This document shows, piece after piece, positions 1 to 8,492 of a DNA stretch of 15,037 bases. Each line of letters starts with the position of its first letter. The first letter of the stretch is position 1. The notes beneath the pieces are model-generated. The model worked only from the letters and a program-made list of their open reading frames with translations. It did no database searches and was not told where the DNA came from. The DNA is from Haplosporangium gracile (lineage: Eukaryota; Mortierellomycota; Mortierellomycetes; Mortierellales; Mortierellaceae): positions 1 to 15,037 of the forward strand of contig JAAAUF010000864.1 in the NCBI GenBank assembly GCA_015499985.1, read 5' to 3'. Both the position numbers and the translations under genes were made by a program.

Positions 1-54
1 AACCGGAGACCTGCCGATCTGCAGTCGGCTGCTCTGCCGCTGAGCTAATCCTGC
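1..54 (-). tRNA. tRNA-Cys (GCA), 3' part cut off by the window edge
   Basis: Read on the minus strand, the acceptor 5' half GCAGGAT is followed by T8-A9, a D arm (GCTC...GAGC) and a five-pair anticodon stem GCCGA/TCGGC. The stem encloses the loop CTGCAGA, so the anticodon is GCA (cysteine). The variable region and the first half of the T arm follow, then the window ends, so the 3' acceptor strand and discriminator base are not visible. No intron interrupts the anticodon loop. The pol III A box (around TAGCTCAGCGGC) is intact and the B box is cut. Confidence 0.9.
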
Positions 55-152
55 CTTTCGATATTTTGTCGAGTAAAGAAACACCTTTATAGCTTAAATT
101 TATGTAAAGCAAGCTTATAAGAGCACGTGATTCTTAGAATACGTACCTACTG

Positions 153-215
153 AGATTGGCGGCGTTTTATTCGTACTGGAGATGTAAAAAAAAAAAAAAA
201 GATTGGCGGCGTTTT
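153..215. repeat. Short poly(A)-ended insertion flanked by 15-16 bp direct repeats
   Basis: The motif GATTGGCGGCGTTTT occurs at 154-168 and again at 201-215, each preceded by A. Between the copies lie 17 nt of unrelated sequence followed by 15 consecutive A residues that abut the second copy. This arrangement (target-site duplication, short body, A tail, target-site duplication) is what LINE-type target-primed reverse transcription leaves behind when the insert is strongly 5'-truncated. It sits between the tRNA and the 3' end of the CENP-O gene. A simple local duplication next to a homopolymer run is the alternative. Confidence 0.5.
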
Positions 216-251
216 TAAAGGGATTTTTAGCGTAAAGAAGACGGAGTGCTA

Positions 252-1808
252 TTATGGCTTGTGTAGGTCGGCTATGCTAAGGACGGCATTGAGGAGGGAG
301 GGATTGGCGGTGAGACAGTTGGTCCACTTTGTATGTTGTTCTCTTAGAAGATGCGTTTTTGGAAGAGTGTCGATCTGGACAAGATTATGGCCTTTCGAGA
401 ACCGAACGTCAACCCTTGTGGGCGTTGTCGAGTGCGAGTCCTCATAGACGAGATGGATCTGAGCCGAGAGGGCAGATCCAGGTAGGTTCAAGAGTTCCAC
501 ATCTGTTTTGCGCTCAAGCTCCTCCTCAGACTCCTTGTCAATATCCATGTCCAGATCATTGTCGTCCAGTAGTTTGGTGTTGTCGCCAAATATCGAGGAA
601 AATGTAGATGCGGATGTGGTGGTCGCAGGTTTTTGTTTCTTAGCCAGCTCCCTTTTTTGGTCTCTAGTTTGATGGCGGTGGTAGAGTGTGAACAGGGCGT
701 CGTATCGGAAACAACTCAAGACCACGTCCCGGATGGCGGCATCCTTGGCTTTGCAGGTGATCTGTGGTACAGAGATAGAGTTTTGTTCTGGGACAGATGT
801 AGTTGTATCCTCGTTATCAGCTGCTGCTGCTGCTGCCGCCGCCGCTGCTGATGTTGCTGCTTGAATTAGCGATTTATCCAGACTAAAAGTCGCAATTATT
901 TGGTTGATGTTTTCTCTACGTGTCACAAATGCCTGCAGGTAGTCCGACACACTCCCCGTAAATGTCTATATCGCAAGTACAATTCAAAGATCATATTTTG
1001 CAGGTGAGTCTCGCCTGTCGCAGCAATGCTAATCGGCGTGCCCCTGGTCAAGTGCTTTTCCATGACTTATTTCAGAAAAGTAGGATCCTTACGCTCATGT
1101 CGCGGTTGAGATATCGCTTTTCCAGTTCACGCAGAGGAATCCAGTGGGGTATAGTATGTTTTGCAATCTCAAACGTGCTCTTCTTGGTGTCGAGTTGAGG
1201 ATCCTCATCAAGGTCCTGGGGATTATTCTTTGAGCCTATTGGTGTCGTGCGGAGCATGATGTAGTATGGCTCGTAGTATTTGCCTAAACAGAGCGAGGTA
1301 AGATCACAATTGAAAGTGGGAAATGACGCATAGTTGTCAGTTTTTCATGTCACAACAAGCACCATAATCATCTGTTCCAAATCAAAGCGAGTGGAATGAA
1401 GTGACCAAAATAAGTACCGAGGGCAAAAGTGTCTAAGCGAATGCCGGCATCCTTGAGTCCCTCGAGAATATCGTCCACGTCGTACTGGGACCAATCTTGA
1501 TGATCAAACTCGTCTCCGTTGAACAGAGTGACTCCTGTAAGTCGGTACGCCATGAGAATATCCTGCAGTCGTTTTTGTTCCTGGTCGTCTGCAACTGCGA
1601 CTACCGGTTCTAGCACGCTCGGGGCGTCTTTATCTACATGGAGTTGCCGTTCAACGAACAAGGATGGTGTGGTGTAAATATTGGGGTCTTTTCGTGTATG
1701 ACGGTAAAACTGAGCCCAGCTTATGACAGCGAGGTTTGGTATACCATCTGTAATACTTTGTTCCTCCTGTTCGATCTGTCGAAGTAGCGCATCGCGCTTT
1801 GCCTCCAT
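252..1808 (-). CDS. MCM21: Inner kinetochore protein CENP-O / Mcm21
   Basis: Subunit of the COMA/CENP-O part of the constitutive centromere-associated network at the inner kinetochore. Exons on the minus strand are 1808-1418, 1283-1093 and 965-252, with introns GTACTT...TTTAG (134 nt, phase 1) and GTAAGG...TATAG (127 nt, phase 0), giving 431 aa. The N-terminus is a short helical stretch. YRLTGVTLF lies near residue 88, KYYEPYY near 132, the family hallmark KHTIPHWIPL at 172-181, and DYLQAFVTRREN near 202. The end matches the CENP-O C-terminus (an AQIHLVYED-like strand, then a helix). A poly-alanine run (about residues 234-243, coded by CTG/CCG repeats read on the plus strand) and an acidic stretch separate these halves. 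An in-frame GTG lies upstream, but ATG at 1808 is the first ATG. It is divergent from the F-box/ankyrin gene. The family call is strong; the exact start is less certain. Confidence 0.88.
819..862. repeat. Trinucleotide microsatellite (CTG/CCG) coding poly-alanine
   Basis: A run of CTG then CCG units on the plus strand is read on the minus strand as alanine codons inside the last exon of the CENP-O gene. It makes about ten consecutive alanines after residue 233. Unit counts are likely to vary between strains. Confidence 0.8.
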
Positions 1809-2234
1809 GTTGAGCACTAACGTTGTTTGTGAAGAGCATATAAAATAGAAGCCGAGGGCTGTTCGTCAGCATGGTTGTGCATCTCTTGTCAGTAACGTTC
1901 TCCTGCCTCATGTGAACGATGTTCGACAGATTGAAAATACTAACACTCCTGTCGCAGAATGTCGATGTCTCCTTGAAGGGCGGATGTTGAGTCGCTTGTT
2001 CTTGGTTCCAGTTCCATCGCGAAGGTCTGTTGTATGTAAAGAGAAAGACGATAGTGGGGTTAACTGGAAAGCTTTAACAAATAATCGGTTTGAGTGACCG
2101 TCCGAAATGCATCACGTGCCATAACAATAGAAAAGCAACAAGAGAGAGGCTCTCCAACGTTCACCTTCCTTTCCGCTTCTTCTCTCTTTCTTCGTTCTTC
2201 TTTGCATTTGTCATTCAACTCAACCAACTCCCCG
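1809..2234. promoter_or_regulatory. Divergent intergenic region between CENP-O and the F-box/ankyrin gene
   Basis: About 425 nt separate two outward-reading starts, and I see no gene here. The part next to the F-box gene (about 2160-2234) is very rich in C and T, typical of a fungal 5' leader. An AT-rich patch with TATAAAAT on the plus strand lies at 1839-1846, some 30 nt from the CENP-O ATG, but it is not correctly placed to be called a TATA box for either gene. Open frames across the interval start only at GTG or TTG or overlap the F-box reading frame, and have no recognisable content. Confidence 0.5.
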
Positions 2235-3239
2235 ATGCCCCAAACCGCTCCACCATTCCTAACATTGCCAACGGAGCTCATCATAAACATATTTATTCTC
2301 TCGTCCAATCCAGCACTCGCTCTCACCTGCCGCTCCCTCAGCTACATTCTCGCACCCCTCTCAAAGTCAAACTCAACCAGGACACGATTCTTACTCACCC
2401 GCTACAGACACAACTATGTCAAGGCCGTCATCAAGGGTCTTCGCTGGGCCTTCTTCGACATTGACCTCTTGAACGCGCTAGATCATATATATTCAAGAGA
2501 CAGGAACCGTAGCCGGATAGGAGACGAGACTCCTGCTCGGCAAGAGCTGCTATTACGTTTACATCCTACAGCAACCGTCGGATCATCAGCACAGTTTCAC
2601 GCCTGGGAGACTACAATAACAGCAAGTCCAATCGATCAACTCGCAGATGATGTCTCGGTATCTTCTTCTGGGACGGCAACACCAACGACAACACCTGCAT
2701 CCAGCAAACGGTCGTTACCTACTGATGCAGAGGATTCATCAAGCAAGAAGAAGCGGAGGAAGTACCCTCTGCCTCCCCCGACACCAAGAAATTCCATACC
2801 AGCCGATCTGTCTGTCAGCAACACTGCAGAAAGAGGAATAGCAGTGCAGCAGGACAGTTTGATCCCACTCCCCAAGGACTTCCCGATCCCACGGCGACTC
2901 TTCAAGTCCCACGACTACATCCCTCTTCTTCGCGCCTTGCTTTCTCGAGGTGGATCGCCGTTGCATACATCACACTATCCTTTGGTCCGGGCTTCCCAGC
3001 GAGGCGATGTGGACATGGTTAAAATGTTGCTTTCGTATGGAGCACCGGCAGAGATGAAGGCCCTGCGGTGGGCATGTGTTGAGGAGCACAACGAGATTGT
3101 GGATGTGTTTCTGGAGTATGGAGTCAAGCCGGACGACCAATGCCTCAGTTGGTGTGTTGAGAATGGCAAGACCAAGATGATTGACCGCCTTCTCAAGATG
3201 GGGGTCGTGCCTAACCTCAAGACCGTGCTTGGATTCTGA
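2235..3239 (+). CDS. F-box protein with C-terminal ankyrin-like repeats
   Basis: Intronless gene of 334 aa. Residues 7-50 form an F-box (LTLPTELIINIF, then CRSLSYIL), which in known proteins binds Skp1 in an SCF ubiquitin ligase. A low-complexity middle carries a basic nuclear-localisation-like cluster (KKKRRK, near residue 170) among Ser/Thr/Pro. From about residue 225 come three or four degenerate ankyrin-type units: PLVRASQRGDVDMVKMLLSYG, a unit with ALRWACVEEHNEIVDVFLEYG, and one with CLSWCVENGKTKMIDRLLKMG. These would form the substrate-binding end. ATG 2235 was chosen because the frame upstream is a pyrimidine-rich leader without protein-like content and the F-box begins right after this Met. 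The target is unknown. An AATAAA follows 41 nt after the stop. Confidence 0.85.
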   Translation: MPQTAPPFLTLPTELIINIFILSSNPALALTCRSLSYILAPLSKSNSTRTRFLLTRYRHNYVKAVIKGLRWAFFDIDLLNALDHIYSRDRNRSRIGDETPARQELLLRLHPTATVGSSAQFHAWETTITASPIDQLADDVSVSSSGTATPTTTPASSKRSLPTDAEDSSSKKKRRKYPLPPPTPRNSIPADLSVSNTAERGIAVQQDSLIPLPKDFPIPRRLFKSHDYIPLLRALLSRGGSPLHTSHYPLVRASQRGDVDMVKMLLSYGAPAEMKALRWACVEEHNEIVDVFLEYGVKPDDQCLSWCVENGKTKMIDRLLKMGVVPNLKTVLGF

Positions 3240-3280
3240 ACCTATCCCACACTCTGCGTACTTTTGTCCACTCCTTGCGA

Positions 3281-3286
3281 AATAAA
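3281..3286 (+). terminator. Poly(A) signal AATAAA of the F-box/ankyrin gene
   Basis: Canonical AATAAA beginning 42 nt after the TGA stop. A long T run (about 3324-3341) follows downstream. Confidence 0.55.
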
Positions 3287-3532
3287 ATGGCAACTGTCCG
3301 TAAAACGGTCACGCAACCAACCCTTTTTTTTTTTTTTTTTAGAGTGCCAAGCCCAAAGGTGGAGGAACAAGAGAGACGCAAGTTAATTCCAAACCAACCC
3401 TTTCTTCCTTACCTTCTCTCTTTTCATTCGTCGCCTTTTTTTCTCTACATAGCAGTTCACCACTGTCACCAACTCACACTTTAAGCACCTGCAAGTACTT
3501 TTACTTTCTTGTGAAGAATACAAGTGTCCATT

Positions 3533-5197
3533 ATGATGTACCTTGTCGCTCGTGTGGTCTGGTAAGGTTTTCCTTCTCATTATGACCTGTGCCTTTCTTT
3601 GCGTTTGTAACTCTATGACAAAAAGGACCCATTCACATTCAAGCACTCACTCACAACACCCCCTCATCACCTTTTATTTTATGTAGCTCCGCTGCAGGCT
3701 GGCTTGTAAGAAATAACACCTTCAATTGATGTTAATTGTCAACGTCTTGCCCTTATTTGTTGCCAACTCGGCTTTTTCTCAATTGATACAAAACTAATAT
3801 GGGCCGTTTTTATCTCCTTTAGTATCCTGCGTACGCGTCGTTCAAGGCCATTCACACCCATGATAACAACCGGTTGACGGCTTGGCTTATGTACTGGACC
3901 GTCATGGGGATGTTCTCCGTCGTCGAGTTTGTCCTCGACACCTTCGTCTTTTGGTACGGCTATCAACGCAATTGCACTCGGAAAAAGTGTCACAGCACGC
4001 ATTGAAACATTATACGTCGGTGATTTTGTTTTTAGCGCTCACAATTGCCATGTAAATCTTCATTATTCTCCTTGGTAGGTTCCCTTTCTATTACGAGATC
4101 AAGATGCTATTTGTCCTTTGGATGATCCTTCCCCAGACCCAGGTACGGATGTACATCAAAGGCTGTTTGCGGTTATCTTTTTTTTGAACTTTGAACTTCC
4201 GGGAGTAAATGACGATAGAACGGACGGATTAACCTTGTCGCGAACAAAAATGTCTTAGGGTTCTATCTACATCTACCAAGCGATTGTTGAACCATATCTT
4301 TTGAAGCACGAAAAGGAGATTGACCAGGCACTCAAGGATATGAAGAATAGGGCTATGGCGATGGGTATGCAGTACCTCAAGCAAGCGATCCAGACGCTTC
4401 AAAACTTGGCACTCGATATCTACAAGAAGGTACACAAATAGCAACATGTCGATCCCAAGCATGCGTATATTTTCGACTGTGTAGGAGGTGGCAAGCAAGG
4501 ACTGCGGACTAATTTGAGGACTAATTGTTTTGTCGTCTCTTCCTGTTGTTCACTGTAGTCACAAGCACCAGCAAATGCATCGTCGTTCTCTGCTGCCGGA
4601 GTAGACCAACAATCTGTAGACCGATCTGCGCCTCCTCCAAGCTATACAACAACGCCAACACGCGACGCTACACAAGGATCGAGCTCGCACCCACCCAAAC
4701 AGGGGGCGTTCTCATGGGCATACGCAGTTGTGTCACCCAAGCTGCTTACTGTCGCCACCATGGCCTCCGACACTATCAGTCGCAGTATTCCTTCGCGCCC
4801 CTTACCCCAGCCACCTGTCAATCTCTACAACGAAAGGACGCAGTCTACAGGTTCGACCTCGTCTCGTGACTCTTTCAGTTCGGGCAATAATGTCGACAAC
4901 ATTCTTGGCATTCTTGGCACAGCAGCAGCAACGGCAGCAGCGGCATCAGCAAAGAATTTGAATTCACCTTCTGCCGAGAAGACGGAGTTGGACCAGTTGA
5001 CGTCGCGACTGAACAGAGCTGCATATACGACTGGTATCGACTCGCCTGGATCGTCTCTTCGTAATCGCAAGATCAGTCTGTATGAGGACGGGTCCTCGGA
5101 AGACGATACTTCGCCTACCACGACTAGACAGCATACTGCTGAAAACAGCTGGAGCGGTTATTCGGGGTTTGGGCGTTCTGTTTCCAATGACCAATAA
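3533..5197 (+). CDS. REEP/HVA22/Yop1-family ER membrane-shaping protein (TB2/DP1 domain)
   Basis: Exons are 3533-3561, 3687-3705 (only 19 nt), 3823-3953, 4079-4142, 4259-4429 and 4559-5197. The five introns are 116-129 nt, all GT...TAG, and the product is 350 aa. The joined N-terminus reads VCSAAGWLYPAYASFKAI, the standard TB2/DP1 opening, followed by hydrophobic hairpins (LTAWLMYWTVMGMFSVVEFV and KMLFVLWMILPQTQGSIYIY) and the amphipathic stretch IVEPYLLKHEKEIDQAL. Family members wedge into the ER bilayer and curve tubules; the REEP1-4 branch also contacts microtubules. The tail of about 200 residues is Ser/Thr/Pro-rich, with an Ala-rich run and an acidic patch (YEDGSSEDD), and is longer than in Yop1, so the architecture is closer to REEP1-4/HVA22. 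It converges with ERG28. Exon joins are supported by frame and motif continuity. Confidence 0.9.
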
Positions 5198-5246
5198 GCT
5201 GTAGCAATGTGGGTTGATATCCAGTGCAAAAACATAGGGCAGTCTA

Positions 5247-5252
5247 AATAAA
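5247..5252 (+). terminator. Poly(A) signal AATAAA of the REEP/HVA22 gene
   Basis: AATAAA starts 50 nt after the TAA stop, in the 228-nt gap between two convergent genes. Confidence 0.5.
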
Positions 5253-5425
5253 TCAGGAACTTACACCCTTGAAATTCCTCTGAGGCTTAATATGTTTGCT
5301 GGTAGTTGAGTGCTGCATGCCTTTTTTATTCGGTCTATTGATATGGTACAGTTTTTTGGTCCAAAACATGCATGGTGGTTCGAGAATGTAGGTTCATTCG
5401 TGATTTATCCTACACTGTCCACAGT

Positions 5426-6170
5426 TTAGTACTGCTTGACGTAGTAGCTGTACTGCGAAACCATCCAGATCAACGAGGAGGCTATAGTTGTTGAAAAATA
5501 GCAATTGAACAATGAGTGTCAGTTAGCATCAGTTCACTAAGGTATTGATGTTTCTGTTATTTTCCGTGAACACTGAGCGCACAAGGAAAAATTCTGGGAC
5601 GTACTGGCGACGATGCAGGGAGCGAGGAAGGGTCCAGTGATCTTTGCGGTGCGGAAGACAAAGAACTCGGACATGAAGTGAAGCCAGGCGATGCCGAAGG
5701 TGCAGATGGTGATTTGGTACATGCTATTGATACATTGTGTGAGAGCGGGCGTTGAGGGGTTAATAAACAGAAGCTCATGGTGGAGTTAAGATGATGGAAG
5801 CTGATGGGTGTGGTTGAAGGTATGGTTTTTGGACTTACGGAGCGATGTGGAGGTTGTAGGCGCCGAAGAGTCGGACAACGGAGCTGAGGAGGGTCCAGAC
5901 ACCGAAGGTGCGGCCCGAGAGTCCAGTGACTATTAAGAAATATATAAATAATAAAGAGTTTGAGTGGTCGCAGCAACAAGGACAATGGGATGTAAAGAAA
6001 ACAGGGCAAAGGATAGTACCCTCGTGCTGCTTGTTGGCGTAGATGCGTCTGGTGGCGGAGAGAGTGGCAAAGGCCTGGAAGGTGTTGAGGAAGGAGGTGA
6101 CACCGACGATCCAAAGCCACTTGGGAAGGAGACCTGCGGGGAGGGAGGACCAGCCAATGAGATCGAGCAT
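5426..6170 (-). CDS. ERG28: Ergosterol biosynthesis protein Erg28
   Basis: ER membrane scaffold that tethers the C-4 demethylation enzymes (Erg25, Erg26, Erg27) in sterol synthesis. Minus-strand exons are 6170-6020, 5929-5839, 5723-5605 and 5481-5426, with introns of 90, 115 and 123 nt, giving 138 aa, close to the usual 140-150. Motifs in order: GLLPKWLWIVGVTSFLN (first membrane segment), TRRIY near residue 41, SGRTFGVWTLLSSVVRLFGA (second segment), TFGIAWLHFMSEFFVFRTAK (third segment and the conserved SE/RTAK signature), and GPFLAPCIVATSSLIWMVSQ (fourth segment). The last 56-nt exon is needed to finish the SSLIWM motif and has a clean TATAG acceptor. The ATG at 6170 needs no further intron. 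An alternative start (ATG at about 6288) joined to the CCCCGCAG acceptor near 6134 would also keep frame. It is divergent from SSL1. Confidence 0.93.
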
Positions 6171-6485
6171 AATGACAAGGGGTGAATGGTGAGGAGGGAG
6201 GGGAGTGGTGGGTGATGAGAGATGAAAGAAGAAAGAAGAGAGAAGAAGAGAGGGACGGATAAAAGAATACGACCGTTGAGCAGCCAAATCATACGATCCG
6301 CTGGTCGTTCTGTACCTGAGCAGTCATGTTGGGCGGGTGGCTTCAAAAGGGCCTGGGCTTTTCGTGCACTGGTTGAAGAAGTGACTGCTACGGTGGAAGC
6401 ATAAAAGGAAGCGACGTTTTTGGAGAAACGCACGGCACTTTTTTTTACATTCTTCTCGTCTTGCTTGTTCGTTTCTCACATTAAT
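6171..6485. promoter_or_regulatory. Shared divergent promoter region of ERG28 and SSL1
   Basis: About 315 nt lie between two outward-reading starts, and I see no gene. On the ERG28 strand, positions 6297-6181 contain no AG dinucleotide and are strongly pyrimidine-rich, either a long 5' leader or the tract of a 5' intron. On the SSL1 side a TATA-like CATAAAAGG lies at 6400-6408, about 80 nt before the ATG, followed by a T/C-rich leader. Confidence 0.5.
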
Positions 6486-8277
6486 ATGCAAGCAGGACAG
6501 CCAACTTACAAAAAAAACCCCCAGGAGAACATTGAATCACAACTTAACATGGCTACCAACGGACGCAGACAGATGGTCGAGGACGACGAAGACATTATTG
6601 ATGTCGATGACTCGTCCCTTATGAACAATCAGGCAAACTACGCCTGGGAGGAAGAGTACAAGCGCAGTTGGGACGTCCTTCAGGAAGATGAACACGGAAG
6701 TCTCGCAGGAGTCGTCAACAGTCTACAGCAAGCCGCAAAGCGCAAGCGGTATGTCACCTCTATCCTCACGCACTTAATGATAACAGCGGCAGTTGTAGAT
6801 GGTAAATTATTTTGGATGGTGGCGCACAATGCCTAATCAGTAGCAAATGCTCTTTACATTACCTCCCTTCAATAGACTGCTACGTGATACGGACCCTATT
6901 CAGCGTGGAATCATTCGACATTTATTCATCATTATCGATCTTTCAAAAGCCATGCAGGAGAAGGATCTTCGGCCCTCGCGACTATCGCTGACGTTCACAT
7001 ATCTGGAAGCTTTCATTGCCGAGTTCTTTGACCAGAACCCAATCTCGCAGATCGGACTTGTTGGAACAAAAGATGGATTGGCGGAAAAGTTGACAGAATT
7101 GAGCGGAAACCCTACGGAACATATCAGAGCACTCAAATTGAAAAAGTTTCAGGAGACAGGAGGTGAACCCTCATTGCAGAACGCCCTTGAAATGGCCCGC
7201 AGCTCATTAATGTAAGGACACCACTGAACGTTCTTCACAAATTGGTTGGTTGCATTTCCGTCTTGTTATGTGTTGGCGCATCAAACTCACAATAAGTGTT
7301 CTTTGTCTTCGATAGTCATGTCCCTGCTCACGGATCGCGGGAGATTCTTGTTATCATGGGCTCATTAACAACGACCGATCCAGGAAACATCCACAACACG
7401 ATAACGCAGCTTACTCAGGATAACATCAGGGCGTCCGTCATTGCGCTGGCAGCAGAAGTTCAAGTACTGAAAGTTCTGACCACCCAGACAAAAGGTAACT
7501 GTTGTAATTCTCCTTTTGCCGTAATTGTTTGTGTTTGTGTCATTTTTTACCTCAGGAAAATGTCTAACAATTATTTTTATAATGATAGGAACATTCGGAG
7601 TGGCGATGAATGAAGGGCATTATAGGGATCTGTTGTTTGAAGTCATTCCACCGACGGCAGTTACGACGACAAAATCAGCATCTAATCTGGTTCAGATGGG
7701 ATTCCCTTCGCGATCAAACGACAGTGCAGCTACGCTTTGTGCCTGTCACGGAAAGTTGACATTGGGAGGATACATTTGTCCACGGTGCAATGCAAAGCTA
7801 TGCGACATTCCGACAGAGTGCGATATTTGTACGCTCACGCTTGTCTCCAGTCCGCTCTTGGCCAGAAGTTATCATCATCTATTCCCAGTCGAGAATTTTA
7901 TCGAGGTTGCCTGGAAAGAGTACGTGGCCTGGACTTGCATAATCGCGTGTAGGATCATTCGCTGAGTTTACTGTTTTAGGCCATTGTACTGACATCTTAG
8001 TCTGTTAATCCAAACTAGGGCTGCTATGGCATCACAGTGCTTCTCGTGTCAAAAGATGTTCCTCAGTCCTCACAAGATCAGTCTTCAGCTCCAGGCGACA
8101 ACAGACACAGGACGGTATCAGTGCAAGTTGTGCGAAAAGACGTTTTGTGCAGACTGTGACGTCTTCATTCATGATGTCTTGCATAACTGCCCAGGATGCC
8201 TCAGTCAACCAAGACGAAAGGCCGGAAGTGCCCTCAACCCTGGCGCAGGATCTTCTAGGTCCCTAACCCAAGGATAG
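6486..8277 (+). CDS. SSL1: TFIIH core subunit Ssl1 / p44
   Basis: Core TFIIH subunit that binds and stimulates the XPD/Rad3 helicase in transcription initiation and nucleotide excision repair. Exons are 6486-6748, 6876-7211, 7316-7494, 7589-7919 and 8019-8277, with introns of 127, 104, 94 and 99 nt, giving 455 aa (yeast Ssl1 is about 460). The Ssl1-type vWA domain begins at RHLFIIIDLSKAM (about residue 100) and includes YLEAFIAEFFDQNPISQIG and the joined IHVPAHGSREILVIMGSL. Zinc-binding regions follow: CACH/CPRC/CDIC at about 310-339, and a C4C4 RING-like tail (CFSC, CKLC, CADC, HNCPGC) at about 377-430. ATG 6486 is the first in frame. A second ATG at 6549 has a better context (AACATGG) and precedes the acidic, family-like N-terminus, so 434 aa is equally possible. 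Confidence 0.93.
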
Positions 8278-8294
8278 GAAGGACACGCTTGGGA

Positions 8295-8300
8295 AATAAA
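8295..8300 (+). terminator. Poly(A) signal AATAAA of SSL1
   Basis: AATAAA begins 18 nt after the TAG stop and is followed by a T-rich stretch (about 8318-8330). Confidence 0.5.
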
Positions 8301-8492
8301 AGACATTTGTTCGCGTTTTTTTTTTTTATTATTATTAAAACGAGTCACGTGCAGTCCCTGAAGACTCGCGACTCATAAATGTTTCGAACCGACCGACTCT
8401 CTATACAACAGTTTTACTTCATCGCACTTTGCAGAACAAATCAATCAAAACACGGACACATACACACACAAACAGGGCAAACAGACAGGATC

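Noticed and set aside
2094..2234. Longer form of the F-box/ankyrin protein starting at 2094
   Set aside because: It would need a GTG start, and the added residues are the translation of a pyrimidine-rich leader. The F-box begins immediately after ATG 2235.
5557..6433. Long overlapping open frames on both strands over ERG28
   Set aside because: They are shadows of the spliced ERG28 gene and its C/T-rich upstream region, with biased Ser/Pro/Leu content and no recognisable domain.
124..8351. CACGTG palindromes (124-129, 2113-2118, 8346-8351, and one in BRN1 coding sequence at 9777-9782) as a shared E-box/CDEI regulatory motif
   Set aside because: Four copies in 15 kb is about what chance predicts for a six-base site, and one copy lies inside an exon, so there is no enrichment to report.
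8379..8492. N-terminal extension of BRN1 from the in-frame ATG at 8379
   Set aside because: The 38 extra residues have no family similarity and the DNA looks like a leader with CA repeats; ATG 8493 fits better, although transcripts could still include the upstream ATG.
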